Assembly (NCBI GenBank): GCA_965230515.1
Contig: OZ246007.1
Location: 1,736,001-1,800,000, forward strand
Direction: 5' to 3'
Origin: JAJFKB01 sp965230515
Lineage (GTDB): Bacteria > Pseudomonadota > Gammaproteobacteria > Pseudomonadales > IMCC2047
DNA: 64,000 nt
The notes beneath the pieces were generated by a model. The model worked only from the letters and a program-made list of their open reading frames with translations, ran no database searches and was not told where the DNA came from. A program made the translations under genes and the position numbers. Positions 15,257 through 23,943 of the stretch are shown piece after piece; position 1 is the first letter of the stretch, and every line of letters starts with the position of its first letter.

Positions 15257-17539
15257 CTATAATGAACCATATCGCTTACGCAGCCTTTGCCGCACAATCT
15301 CAGCCACAGTGTTAAACATAAAAGTGAAAATAAACAGCACAAAAGCTGCCAGGAACAGTACGCGATAATGCGTACTCCCCACCGCAGATTCCGGCATTTC
15401 GACAGCAATATTGGCTGCCAGCGTGCGCATACCTTCAAAAATATTCCAATCCATAATGGGCGTATTCCCGGTAGCCATCAATACAATCATCGTCTCGCCT
15501 ACGGCTCGCCCAAAACCGATCATTACTGCCGAAAAAATACCGGGGCTAGCCGTCAGCAATACTACTCGAACCAGTGTTTGCCACTGCGTCGCACCCAATG
15601 CCAGAGAGCCATTGGTCAGATGACGCGGCACACTGAAAATCGCATCTTCGGTAATTGAAAATATGGTTGGTATCACTGCAAAGCCCATCGCCAAACCAAC
15701 CACCAATGCATTTCGCTGATCAAAACTTATTCCCGCAGACTCACTTAACCAGCTGCGCATATCTCCACCAAACAGCAAGGCCTCCAGCATACCGCTGGCC
15801 GAGACACACCCCCAACTCACCAGAAGGATCAGCGGGATCAGAAACGCCGCATACCACCCTTCCGGAACCTTGTCGCGTACCACCTTCGGCATTTGGTGCC
15901 AGCCAAAAGAAACCAGCAGGATCGCCAGCGGAACCAGCACCAGCAAGCCAAAGATCGCCGGCAGATGTGATTCGACAAAGGGCGCCAGCCAGAGCCCTGC
16001 CAGAAAGCCAAGAATCACGGTAGGCAACGCCTCCATCAACTCAATAACCGGCTTAACCTTTCGACGCATGGTCGGCGCCATAAAATGTGCTGTGAATATA
16101 GCCCCGCAGATTGCCAGTGGCGCGGCCAACAACATCGCATAAAACGCTGCCTTCAGGGTGCCAAATGCCAGCGGCGTAATACTGAGCTTAGGCTCAAAAT
16201 CGTTATTTGACGCAGACGATTGCCAGATATACTCAGGCTCCTGATAACTTTCATACCAGACCTTTTGCCATAACACAGACCAGGACACTTCCGGGTGTTC
16301 ATTGTCGATGCGCCAGACTCCTATCTGGCCATCATCAGTTTCAAAAATGATCGCGTTGGCACGCGGCGCGACCATCAGATGCTTTACTGCGGTTGAATGG
16401 ATCGATTCAGAAATCAATTTTCGCTGCGCGGTGGTATTGAATATTGATGCCTCCCCTGAAGCATTGACCGCAACAAAACCTTTGCGTCGCTGCTCAGAGG
16501 CAATCTGAATTATTCCAGACTCACCGCCATCAAAACTGCGTATTTTTTCCAGAGTCCAGGAAACCACTCCTTTAGGCTGGTTATGACGCACCATAAACCA
16601 CTGCGATATCTTTCCTTCGGCATCGCCTACGAGCAACGAAATACCACCCAGCAAAAACGTAATATCGGTTACCTTTTGCCCTTCAGTCAGAGTAACCTGA
16701 CTATGGCTAGTCACCTGAGCACCCCGCAACCGAAGAACACTAATCTTATTGTTATCCGTCAGCGCAAAAATCCACTCCTGCCCCACATCAACTGCCAGTG
16801 AGCGAATCGAACCGGCAATCATAGGCACCTCGATCTCTTCCCGCTCCAGAAGCACCTCTTCGGTAAGAAAATCTTCCTCTTTGACAAATCGCGTCAATAA
16901 CAGCTTTCCAGTATTCGCAACACCGGTAAAAAGGAGCTGGTTTTCATCATCACGAAAAGACAGGTGTTCGATCGCCCCACCATTCTCGTCTAAAATAAAG
17001 GCCTTTTCACCATAGGGGTACTCAATGACCGGCGTAATCACCCTGGTATCATCAGGAAAACTGATCTTATAATTATGCCGCAGTACCAGCGCCCGACCGT
17101 TGCTCAACCCAATCGCCACCATTCCGCCAGCAGCCGACTCTTTGGCAACACTGGTGATGGCAACGTCCTCATCCAGCGGCAAGCCCATCTGTTTTACAAG
17201 CGCACCATTTTCAGCCTTAAAGAACAGCGCCTGACCAGAGTCCGTCAGGCGCAGCGCTATTTCTGTCTGCTCCTCAATGGATAACAACAGCGTTTTCCCT
17301 GATGACAGATGCGGCACACTGTATTGGCCACGCGGCTCCATCGAGGCGCCACGAAACATGGGCAACACTTCAGACAGCAGATAAACAAATATCAACAGAA
17401 TGGCTATAATGACACTGATGCCACCTAGCCCAATACTGACACTTGCCGCCCTATCCTTTAGCGCGCGATATCTCCTTCGGCGAACATATCTGGTCTCGCT
17501 AAAATCAATTCGTTGTGACTCTATACCTGCCTCAGCCAT
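15257..17539 (-). CDS. pstC: Phosphate ABC transporter permease PstC (extended form)
   Basis: This 760-residue permease has a cytoplasmic Arg-rich start (YVRRRRYRALKDR) and a first membrane helix near 40-60. A periplasmic domain of about 400 residues follows, with repeated WD-like beta segments that may fold as a propeller. The transport domain lies in the last 310 residues and includes GSLALGATQWQTLVRVVLL and GRAVGETMIVLM. The ATG at 17539 is preferred, with GAGGGAAAGC directly upstream; the TTG at 17560 lies within the T-run of the hairpin. It forms the membrane channel with PstA. Confidence 0.95.
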   Translation of the reverse strand: MAEAGIESQRIDFSETRYVRRRRYRALKDRAASVSIGLGGISVIIAILLIFVYLLSEVLPMFRGASMEPRGQYSVPHLSSGKTLLLSIEEQTEIALRLTDSGQALFFKAENGALVKQMGLPLDEDVAITSVAKESAAGGMVAIGLSNGRALVLRHNYKISFPDDTRVITPVIEYPYGEKAFILDENGGAIEHLSFRDDENQLLFTGVANTGKLLLTRFVKEEDFLTEEVLLEREEIEVPMIAGSIRSLAVDVGQEWIFALTDNNKISVLRLRGAQVTSHSQVTLTEGQKVTDITFLLGGISLLVGDAEGKISQWFMVRHNQPKGVVSWTLEKIRSFDGGESGIIQIASEQRRKGFVAVNASGEASIFNTTAQRKLISESIHSTAVKHLMVAPRANAIIFETDDGQIGVWRIDNEHPEVSWSVLWQKVWYESYQEPEYIWQSSASNNDFEPKLSITPLAFGTLKAAFYAMLLAAPLAICGAIFTAHFMAPTMRRKVKPVIELMEALPTVILGFLAGLWLAPFVESHLPAIFGLLVLVPLAILLVSFGWHQMPKVVRDKVPEGWYAAFLIPLILLVSWGCVSASGMLEALLFGGDMRSWLSESAGISFDQRNALVVGLAMGFAVIPTIFSITEDAIFSVPRHLTNGSLALGATQWQTLVRVVLLTASPGIFSAVMIGFGRAVGETMIVLMATGNTPIMDWNIFEGMRTLAANIAVEMPESAVGSTHYRVLFLAAFVLFIFTFMFNTVAEIVRQRLRKRYGSL

Positions 17540-17548
17540 GCTTTCCCT

Positions 17549-17591
17549 CAAAAAATACAACAGGCGTTTCGATCAGGAAGCACCTGTTGTA
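17549..17591 (-). terminator. Intrinsic-terminator-like hairpin between pstS and pstC (probable attenuator)
   Basis: On the minus strand TACAACAGG and CCTGTTGTA (17583-17591 and 17556-17564) form a perfect 9-bp stem with an 18-nt loop. The stem is followed at once by a run of six T residues that abuts the pstC ribosome site. This is the layout of a leaky terminator that would leave pstS, the abundant binding protein, more highly transcribed than the permease genes. Confidence 0.65.
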
Positions 17592-17624
17592 ATGCACTAC
17601 TATTAAACAACCAGCGACCGTATA

Positions 17625-18611
17625 TTATAATCCCAGTTTTCTCAGCGTCTTTTCGGCCACCTTGGCGGGCAGCGGAATATATCCATCTTTGACAACCACT
17701 TCCTGCCCCTGCCTGGCCAATACCAGCTTAATAAACTCCCGAACTAGTGGCGACAGCTCCCTGTTAGGCGCCTTGTTCACATAAACATAAAGAAAACGGG
17801 ACAGCGGATAACTTCCAGAAACCGCATTATCCGAAGTTGCTTCTATGTAGGGAGAACCCGGCTTTTTAGTCAACGGAACGGCACGCACGCTTGACGTTTT
17901 GTAACCAATTCCCGAATAGCCGATACCATTGATAGAAGCGCTCACAGACTGCACAACCGATGCAGAACCGGGCTGCTCATTTACGTTACTCTTGAAATCC
18001 CCTTTACAGAGTGCCTTTTTCTTGAAATACCCATAGGTTCCTGACACCGAATTGCGCCCGTAGAGCTGTATATCACGTTTTTTCCATGCGCCACTCAATC
18101 CCAGGCCACCCCAACTATCAATATTATCGGCACGACCGCACTTGCGGTTTGACGAAAATACCGCATCCACTTCAGGAATGGTCATACCCTTGATCGGATT
18201 GTCTTTATGCACATAAACCGCCAATGCATCAATGGCCACGGGAATCGCGGTTGGCTGATAGCCAAATTTCTTCTCAAAAGCCTCTCGCTCTTTATCCTTC
18301 ATCTTGCGGCTCATTGGCCCCAGGTTAGAGGTACCTTCGGTCAATGCCGGGGGAGCTGTTGAAGAACCGGCGGCCTGAACCTGAATGTTGACGTTAGGAT
18401 ACAGTCGCTTGAACTCTTCTGTCCATAAGGTCATCAGGTTGGCCAAAGTATCAGAACCAACAGATGACAGGTTTCCGGATACGCCCTGTGTTTTTTGATA
18501 GACCGATATATCAGCGTCAACTTTCGACGCCGCCAGACTCACCGTTGATACCTGCGAAGCGCCAAGCCCCAACAAAGCAGCCGAAGTAAAACGAATCAGT
18601 GTAGCTTTCAT
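17625..18611 (-). CDS. pstS: Periplasmic phosphate-binding protein PstS
   Basis: This 328-residue protein starts with a signal peptide of about 27 residues ending near SLAAS. It has PBP motifs including SSVGSDTLANLM near 50 and QAAGSSTAPPAL near 85, the phosphate-contact loops. GRNSVSGTYGYFKKKALC and the C-terminal LVLARQGQEVVVKDGYIPLP segment follow. It binds phosphate in the periplasm and delivers it to PstCA. An AGGAG lies 7 nt before the ATG and a Pho box lies about 70 nt upstream. First gene of pstSCAB-phoU. Confidence 0.96.
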   Translation of the reverse strand: MKATLIRFTSAALLGLGASQVSTVSLAASKVDADISVYQKTQGVSGNLSSVGSDTLANLMTLWTEEFKRLYPNVNIQVQAAGSSTAPPALTEGTSNLGPMSRKMKDKEREAFEKKFGYQPTAIPVAIDALAVYVHKDNPIKGMTIPEVDAVFSSNRKCGRADNIDSWGGLGLSGAWKKRDIQLYGRNSVSGTYGYFKKKALCKGDFKSNVNEQPGSASVVQSVSASINGIGYSGIGYKTSSVRAVPLTKKPGSPYIEATSDNAVSGSYPLSRFLYVYVNKAPNRELSPLVREFIKLVLARQGQEVVVKDGYIPLPAKVAEKTLRKLGL

Positions 18612-18664
18612 TGATGTTCTCCTAATAATTGAACCATCATTTTGTAAAAATACTTGATGGACGC

Positions 18665-18698
18665 ACTATAGGAAACATTTGTGACACTAATATGACAC
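18665..18698 (-). promoter_or_regulatory. Pho box and -10 of the pstSCAB-phoU operon
   Basis: On the minus strand two direct 7-bp repeats GTGTCAT and GTGTCAC, separated by 4 bases (18681-18698), match the PhoB-binding pattern. Ten bases further on is a -10 TATAGT (18665-18670), the spacing expected when PhoB replaces -35 contacts. The ATG of pstS is 54 nt downstream of the -10. Confidence 0.85.
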
Positions 18699-18862
18699 CT
18701 GCAATATTTTCATACAATCAGATCTTATTGCTGACAATACTCCCCTGCATCGGACAATAAATGCCGTAACAATGCCATCAATTGCTCACAAATTTGTCCC
18801 GCCTAATCTGCCGCCCTGGTGGCATGCACACCGAGTCACATTTTTCACACATCCCCTCCGCA

Positions 18863-18896
18863 TTGTCATATAACTGCAATATTAGCGCCGCACAAT
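18863..18896 (+). promoter_or_regulatory. Candidate Pho box upstream of the porin gene
   Basis: TTGTCAT and CTGCAAT separated by ATAA (18863-18880) fit the 7-4-7 PhoB layout, with the second half-site degenerate. Ten bases downstream is CACAAT (18891-18896), a 4-of-6 match to a -10. The start codon is about 118 nt further. Confidence 0.6.
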
Positions 18897-18918
18897 ACAG
18901 CCCCATCATGACACTGAA

Positions 18919-18939
18919 ACCAGGGCCTGCTAACACTAA
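18919..18939 (+). repeat. 21-bp element, copy 1 (upstream of porin)
   Basis: ACCAGGGCCTG followed by CTAACACTAA occurs 75 nt before the porin start. Apart from one C/T difference, the same 21 bases occur 69 nt before the OprP-like porin (20447-20467). Function unknown; it may be a regulator site, a 5'-UTR element or a dispersed intergenic repeat. Confidence 0.6.
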
Positions 18940-19014
18940 GAGAGCATTTCAATTAACCACTCTGATCCAGAGTACAGTTTTTAGTAAAACCACATTAATC
19001 AAGGGAGTTTATCC

Positions 19015-19932
19015 ATGAATAAAATACTATTGGCATTATCCTTTGCCACACTTCCAATGGCGGGTTTCGCCGACGTTACGGTGTACGGCAAGGCAAACGT
19101 GTCATTTCAATCAACTGATGAAAAAGGCGATTCCGTTTCTGAATTAGTCAGCAACGCATCCCGAATCGGCGTCAAAGGCAGCGAGCAACTTACCGATGGA
19201 TTAAAAGCAATCTACAAGTTTGAGTATGAAGTACATCTGGATGACGGCGATAAAGATGGCAGAACCTTTACACAGCGCAATATCTATGTCGGCCTGCAGG
19301 GTTCGGCCGGAACAGTCATCGCTGGCAAATTCGACACCCCGCTTAAGGTGGCACAGAAGAAAATAGATCTGTTTAACGACCTCGAAGGTGACATCAAGAG
19401 CATTATCACCAAAAATGATAACAGGGAAAGTAACAGTGTGATGTACACCACACCCAAATCAATGGGGCCCTTTAAAGCCTCGGTTGCTTATATTGCCAGC
19501 GAGGATGATGACCGTGATGACGGCACATCGCTGTCTCTTGCTTACGATCAAAACGGTATCTATCTCGCAGTAGCCTATGACCAGGATGTTGAAAAGGAAA
19601 GCGCTGACGTGTTTCGCGTTGTAGGCCAGTTCACAATCGGTCCGGTTCAGCTGGGCGCACTCTATGAAGACCAGGATGCCGGCGACTCAAGCCTGCTTGA
19701 TGATGACGGCTGGGTAGTGTCAGTCAAATATAAAATGACCGACAAGATTGCCCTGAAAGCGCAATACGGCGAATCGGATATGGTCAAAGTGGGTGCTGAA
19801 ACCGCCAGCCTGGGTCTGGATTACAAATTATCCAAAAAGACCAAGCTGTTCGCTTTCTACACCAGCGAAGAAGCCGATACGCTTGCAGACGACAACGACT
19901 ATGTTGGCGTTGGTATGGAAATGAAGTTCTAA
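19015..19932 (+). CDS. Outer-membrane porin, Gram-negative porin family (Porin_4)
   Basis: This 305-residue protein has a signal peptide (about 19 residues, cleaved after GFA) and then DVTVYGKANVSFQ, the classic first strand of general trimeric porins. Segments such as SRIGVKGSEQLTDGLKAIYKFE and RNIYVGLQGSAGTVIAGKFDTP are diagnostic. The acidic loops suggest strong surface charge. It ends in Phe, the usual BAM recognition residue. It has AAGGGAG before the start, a candidate Pho box upstream and a clean terminator downstream. Phosphate-regulated outer-membrane permeability is inferred from the location. Confidence 0.92.
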   Translation: MNKILLALSFATLPMAGFADVTVYGKANVSFQSTDEKGDSVSELVSNASRIGVKGSEQLTDGLKAIYKFEYEVHLDDGDKDGRTFTQRNIYVGLQGSAGTVIAGKFDTPLKVAQKKIDLFNDLEGDIKSIITKNDNRESNSVMYTTPKSMGPFKASVAYIASEDDDRDDGTSLSLAYDQNGIYLAVAYDQDVEKESADVFRVVGQFTIGPVQLGALYEDQDAGDSSLLDDDGWVVSVKYKMTDKIALKAQYGESDMVKVGAETASLGLDYKLSKKTKLFAFYTSEEADTLADDNDYVGVGMEMKF

Positions 19933-19967
19933 GTCGTGACCAGCTAGTTTTAATTGTTCCCCTCTTC

Positions 19968-19997
19968 AAGGGTGCTTCTGCACCCTTATTTTTTTAA
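19968..19997 (+). terminator. Rho-independent terminator after the porin gene
   Basis: AAGGGTGC and GCACCCTT pair perfectly around a 4-nt TTCT loop and are followed by ATTTTTTT. It lies 36 nt after the porin stop codon, so the following small gene needs its own promoter or readthrough. Confidence 0.9.
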
Positions 19998-20012
19998 CAC
20001 AGGGATCTTTTT

Positions 20013-20426
20013 ATGCCCAGATATATCCATCTCGCAAGCCTGGCTTGCCTACTGGCTTTTTCAAATCTTCATGCGGAGGAATCGGAGGAGTGCGATTACG
20101 CTGTTGATCTGGCTGACTCCCATGATTTCGAGGCATTTCATGAATGCAAGGGCAAGGACAGCGGCATTAACCGGGCAATGCGAGAGTTAATGACAGTGCG
20201 CCGCGAACAGCAAACTTCGGCAAAGAGCAGCCCCGTGGCCATAAAAAAACGTGACAGCTCCTTCACCAACAGTGCCATAGAATTACGGGATGCCCGCTTT
20301 GAGTTGCTCCGTGATATCAGCAAAAGTTGCCCGAAAGGATTTAGTGTATTATCTGAAAGATACCTTCCCGATAATAACAACCGCTTGTCATTACAGCTTG
20401 ACTATCGCTGTTCGAACGGTCGCTGA
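20013..20426 (+). CDS. Small secreted hypothetical protein
   Basis: I do not recognise this 137-residue protein. It has a clear signal peptide (IHLASLACLLAFSNLHA, cleavage near residue 21) and then a mature domain with four cysteines, at about 27, 44, 110 and 131. These could form disulfides in the periplasm. The centre (about 55-100) is charged and helical. AGGGATC precedes the ATG. Its place between two porin genes next to pst suggests an accessory role in phosphate stress, but nothing in the sequence proves that. Confidence 0.7.
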   Translation: MPRYIHLASLACLLAFSNLHAEESEECDYAVDLADSHDFEAFHECKGKDSGINRAMRELMTVRREQQTSAKSSPVAIKKRDSSFTNSAIELRDARFELLRDISKSCPKGFSVLSERYLPDNNNRLSLQLDYRCSNGR

Positions 20427-20444
20427 CACGATCACCCTGTCAGC
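20422..20444 (+). other. Inverted repeat at the end of the small secreted gene
   Basis: GCTGACA and TGTCAGC are separated by 9 bases. The left arm includes the stop codon of the preceding gene. There is no T-run, so it may be an mRNA-stabilising stem or a weak Rho-assisted end rather than an intrinsic terminator. Confidence 0.4.
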
Positions 20445-20446
20445 AC

Positions 20447-20467
20447 ACCAGGGCCTGTTAACACTAA
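20447..20467 (+). repeat. 21-bp element, copy 2 (upstream of OprP-like porin)
   Basis: Same element as at 18919-18939 with T instead of C at position 12. It lies 69 nt before the porin start codon. Related 16-17-nt versions of the core GCCTGTTAACA occur at 46589-46605 and, in the other orientation, near the trxA -35. Confidence 0.6.
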
Positions 20468-20536
20468 TAACATTTGTCCTGCTTATCGATTGGCAAGTAC
20501 ACTAGCGGTCAAGAACCAAATCTGGAGAACCTGAAC

Positions 20537-21748
20537 ATGACCGCCAAATCTCTGCTTGTTTTCTCGAGCTGTCTGACCCTATCGCTGCCTCTGGTGGCAG
20601 GGACCGTCACCAGCGATGGCCCCGACATCATTCTTAAAACCAGGGGTGGCTTTGAAGCCCGAACAGCCGATGGAGAGTATGCTTTCAAAATTGGCGGGCG
20701 TATCCAGCTTGATTACAACCAGTATGACGGTGTAATCAACAAGCAGGAGGGAGACACGGGCAGTGATTTTTTTGTACGCCGCGCACGAATTGCCTTGAAA
20801 GGGCAAATTCGTGATTGGGGCTACAAGGCATCTTACAATCTGACCGGAAGCGGTTCGATCGACAAACTCAATATGACCTATCTCGGCTGGAGCAAACTTA
20901 CGCTGCTCACCATTGGCCAGCAAAAGGAGGGGTTTGGGCTTGAGGATACCGGAAGTTCAAAATGGATAACCGGCATCGAACGCTCGCTGCCGGCCAATGC
21001 ATTTGACACCGGCGACAACATGGGCATAAAACTACATGGTTACACCGATTTGTACACCTACAATATTGGCATCTATAAGGAAGCTATTGATGCCGATGAT
21101 AATGCACTGGATACGGCAATTACCGGGCGCCTCGCGATCAGACCCATTCAAACAGACAATCAACTTCTCCACCTCGGTGCGGGCTTCACCAGTCGGGATG
21201 GTGAATTCGATGAAATAGGAGCACGCCTTGGTGTTCGGGGAGGCGAGGATAAAACCGCCAATAAGGTGAAAGCTGAATACGACGGACTAACCGGTGACCA
21301 GTTTGAAGCCTGGAATCTTGAGCTAGGCGCCCGGCTCGGGCCGGTACACCTGATGGCAGAATATTTTGATGGCGAAATCACAGGGGCAGGCTCAACTCCT
21401 GATCTGGCGGCAGACGGTTACTATTTTCAGGCCGGGTGGATTGTAACCGGTGAGCAGCGTAAATATAAAAACAACACGGCCTCTTTCGGTAAGATCAAAC
21501 CGGAAAGTGACCGCGGCGCCTGGGAGCTGTTTGCACGATATGATGTTCTCGATGTTACCGCCAGTGATACCCACGGATCTGTCGACTTGACGGGTGAGGA
21601 AGGGGAAACTTTTACGCTTGGCGTTAACTGGTACATCAGCGAGGCTGTGAAAGCGGCTCTAAACTATGTGCACGCGGAGATTGATCTGCCCAAAAGCGGG
21701 GAAGACGAAGGCGACGCATTGGTTGCGCGATTACAGCTGGTTTACTAG
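20537..21748 (+). CDS. Phosphate-selective porin OprP/OprO family
   Basis: This 403-residue outer-membrane protein begins with a signal peptide (MTAKSLLVFSSCLTLSLPLVAG). FKIGGRIQLDYNQYDG and FFVRRARIALKGQIRDWGYK follow, which are hallmarks of the O/P porin family. Further segments are LTIGQQKEGFGLED and WELFARYDVLDV, and the C-terminus (RLQLVY) ends in an aromatic residue. GGAG lies 9 nt before the chosen ATG; an upstream in-frame start at 20474 would spoil the signal peptide. Expected to pass phosphate or polyphosphate across the outer membrane. Next to pst genes and a second porin, so phosphate limitation is the likely trigger. Confidence 0.9.
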   Translation: MTAKSLLVFSSCLTLSLPLVAGTVTSDGPDIILKTRGGFEARTADGEYAFKIGGRIQLDYNQYDGVINKQEGDTGSDFFVRRARIALKGQIRDWGYKASYNLTGSGSIDKLNMTYLGWSKLTLLTIGQQKEGFGLEDTGSSKWITGIERSLPANAFDTGDNMGIKLHGYTDLYTYNIGIYKEAIDADDNALDTAITGRLAIRPIQTDNQLLHLGAGFTSRDGEFDEIGARLGVRGGEDKTANKVKAEYDGLTGDQFEAWNLELGARLGPVHLMAEYFDGEITGAGSTPDLAADGYYFQAGWIVTGEQRKYKNNTASFGKIKPESDRGAWELFARYDVLDVTASDTHGSVDLTGEEGETFTLGVNWYISEAVKAALNYVHAEIDLPKSGEDEGDALVARLQLVY

Positions 21749-21766
21749 CGACACTCCGACAACCTT

Positions 21767-22660
21767 ATGATTTCAGAAATCTTTGCGATTATTGCGCCCA
21801 TTATAGTCTGCGCAGCAATCGGTTATGGGTGGGCCCGATCCGGGCTGCATTTTGATGCTGAATTTGTCACTCGCATGGTGATGAACATCGGCATGCCCTG
21901 TCTGGTTCTGGCCAGCATGAATAAAGTGGATCCGGACTATAAGACGTTACTGGAAATCCTGGTGATCTCGCTCTTCATTCTTTTCACCATGCTGCTGGTC
22001 AGCTATCCGATCATAAAACTGTATCGGCACGAAGCCGCTGTATATCTGCCGCCCCTGCTTTTCCCCAATAACGCATTCATGGGTTTTCCGCTCTGTTACT
22101 TTGCCTTTGGCGATGAAGGGTTGGCACTGGCAATCGGATTTTACCTCGTCACGCTGGTCATTAATTTCAGTTTCGGCATTATGCTGGTCAGCCAAAGCCG
22201 AGAGGGTTTCTGGTTTCGACTCAAAGATCTTTTTCAACAACCGGTTGTCTGGGCCGCGTTACTTTCTGTGCCTATGGTAATTCTTGACTGGTCGTTACCT
22301 GCCTGGCTGGCAAACTCCACCGAACTGTTGGGTAATATGAGCGTTCCTCTGATGCTGGTGACCCTGGGGGTCTCTTTAGCAAGCCTGCAACTGGGCTCCT
22401 GGCAACGCAATCTTTGGTATAGCCTGTTACGTGTATTAGGCGGGTTCGGTATCGGAGTTGGTGCTGTTTATCTGTTTGATTTAACGGGAACACTGCGTGG
22501 CGTAACCATCATTCAGGCAGCAATGCCCGCTGCTATATTTAACTATTTGCTGGCATTAAAATATCAACGCAGCCCAAGTGAGGTTGCCAGCCTGGTGGTG
22601 ATCTCCACATTACTAACCTTCCTGCTCTCGCCATTTCTGATCAGTTATGCACTGCCATAG
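21767..22660 (+). CDS. AEC-family (auxin efflux carrier-like) membrane transporter
   Basis: This 297-residue integral membrane protein has about ten hydrophobic helices in the two five-helix halves usual for the AEC/BART superfamily. FPNNAFMGFPLCYFAFGDEGLA in the first half and the LVTLGVSLASLQLG region in the second match the family. Substrates known for AEC members include malonate, malate and other small carboxylates; nothing here decides between them. It begins 18 nt after the porin gene with no clear ribosome site. Confidence 0.85.
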   Translation: MISEIFAIIAPIIVCAAIGYGWARSGLHFDAEFVTRMVMNIGMPCLVLASMNKVDPDYKTLLEILVISLFILFTMLLVSYPIIKLYRHEAAVYLPPLLFPNNAFMGFPLCYFAFGDEGLALAIGFYLVTLVINFSFGIMLVSQSREGFWFRLKDLFQQPVVWAALLSVPMVILDWSLPAWLANSTELLGNMSVPLMLVTLGVSLASLQLGSWQRNLWYSLLRVLGGFGIGVGAVYLFDLTGTLRGVTIIQAAMPAAIFNYLLALKYQRSPSEVASLVVISTLLTFLLSPFLISYALP

Positions 22661-22668
22661 CTAACTGT

Positions 22669-23910
22669 TCAAGTCACCGTCGAGACCGGTGTGCCAGGCT
22701 GCTGCCGCCAGCTCTCCGCTTCCAGAATATGCGACAAAATTGTTACCGCGTCCCAGACATCCCGATATTTCTGATAAAGCGGGGTGATACCAAAACGTAC
22801 CACATCCGGCGCACGAAAATCACAGATGACATTTTTCTCTATCAGCGCCTGCACAATCGCATACCCCTCAGCGTGCCGAAAAGAAACCTGACTACCCCGT
22901 TGAGTACTGTCTTTTGGTGACAACAATGCCACTCCATATTTTTTACACTCCCGCTCAGCAAGAGCGATAAAGAGATCACCCATCTGGCGAGACTTGTGTT
23001 CTATCATCGCCATATCGACCCCTTCAAAAAGATCCACCGCCTGCTCCAGACAGGTCATGGCAATAACCGGGTGCGTGCCACACAGCATACGGGTAATCCC
23101 TTCCGCTGGCTCATAATCAGGAGACATGGCAAAGGGATTGGCATGCCCTTTCCAGCCGGTTAGCGGCTGCCGTATACCAGATTGCCAGCGCTTTGCTACA
23201 TAAAGATAGGCTGGCGCACCAGGTCCGCCATTTAGAAATTTGTAGCCGCAGCCCACCGCAAAGTCGGCACCGATAGCATTCAAATTTACCTGATGTGCAC
23301 CGCAGGAGTGGGACAGATCCCAGAGTATCATGGCGCCTCTTTTATGCGCCGCTTCTGTTACCGCAGCCATATCAAATAGCTCACCACTTTTATAATTGAC
23401 CGGAGACAACACCAGCAATGCGGTCTGCTCATCCAGCGCCTCTATAATCTGATCAGACACCACTGTCTCCAACTCGACCTGATCCGGCAGTGTTTTGCTC
23501 ACCCCATCCAGAACATAGATATCGGTGGGAAAAATATCACGAGTGGTGATTATTTTATGGCGCGCCGGTTGAAGATTGAGCGCGGCAACCGCCAATTTGT
23601 AGATATTGGCCGAAGTTGTATCGCTGACAATCACCTCATTCTCAGCGGCACCAATCAAAGCGGCTATTTTCGCACCAACCCGCTGAGGCATTTGATACCA
23701 GCCCTGAGTGACCCAGCCACGAACTATCTGCTCTCCCCACTCCTGCGCAGCAAAATCCTGTAACCGTTTCGTCATTCCAAGTGGCATTGCGCCCAGCGAG
23801 TTGCCGTTAAAATACAAAACACCTTCGGGCAGATAAAAATTCTCCCTTAATTGTGCCAATGGATCCTGTTGATCCAGTTTTTCTACCTCTTGTTTTGTAA
23901 TGTCCAACAT
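22669..23910 (-). CDS. kynU: Kynureninase
   Basis: This 413-residue PLP enzyme is of the kynureninase family. YFNGNSLGAMPLG lies near 33-45, NEVIVSDTTSANIYKL near 91 binds the cofactor phosphate, and WDLSHSCGAHQVNL near 197 has the PLP-facing Asp. Lys224 in CGYKFLNGGPG is the Schiff-base residue. It converts kynurenine to anthranilate and alanine in tryptophan catabolism. A class III CoA-transferase gene lies 33 nt upstream on the same strand and may share its mRNA. No tryptophan dioxygenase is present in the window. Confidence 0.94.
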   Translation of the reverse strand: MLDITKQEVEKLDQQDPLAQLRENFYLPEGVLYFNGNSLGAMPLGMTKRLQDFAAQEWGEQIVRGWVTQGWYQMPQRVGAKIAALIGAAENEVIVSDTTSANIYKLAVAALNLQPARHKIITTRDIFPTDIYVLDGVSKTLPDQVELETVVSDQIIEALDEQTALLVLSPVNYKSGELFDMAAVTEAAHKRGAMILWDLSHSCGAHQVNLNAIGADFAVGCGYKFLNGGPGAPAYLYVAKRWQSGIRQPLTGWKGHANPFAMSPDYEPAEGITRMLCGTHPVIAMTCLEQAVDLFEGVDMAMIEHKSRQMGDLFIALAERECKKYGVALLSPKDSTQRGSQVSFRHAEGYAIVQALIEKNVICDFRAPDVVRFGITPLYQKYRDVWDAVTILSHILEAESWRQQPGTPVSTVT

Positions 23911-23943
23911 CGCCCGATCACCGATCTATTGACACCAGTTGCG

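Larger units (their letters stand above)
18612..19014. promoter_or_regulatory. Divergent pstS / porin control region (403 nt)
   Basis: No protein or RNA gene is supported in this stretch. It contains two oppositely oriented Pho boxes (18681-18698 minus, 18863-18880 plus) and the 21-bp element at 18919-18939 shared with the second porin gene. A plus-strand reading frame over 18782-19018 has no ribosome site and covers the promoter elements, so it was not called. Confidence 0.7.

Noticed and set aside
18782..19018. Small plus-strand frame before the porin gene
   Set aside because: Covers the Pho box and the 21-bp element and overlaps the porin start; no ribosome site.
20447..20500. Possible Pho box before the OprP-like porin
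   Set aside because: TGTTA repeats are spaced 9 rather than 11 bp and lack the C; the 7-4-7 pattern is not met.
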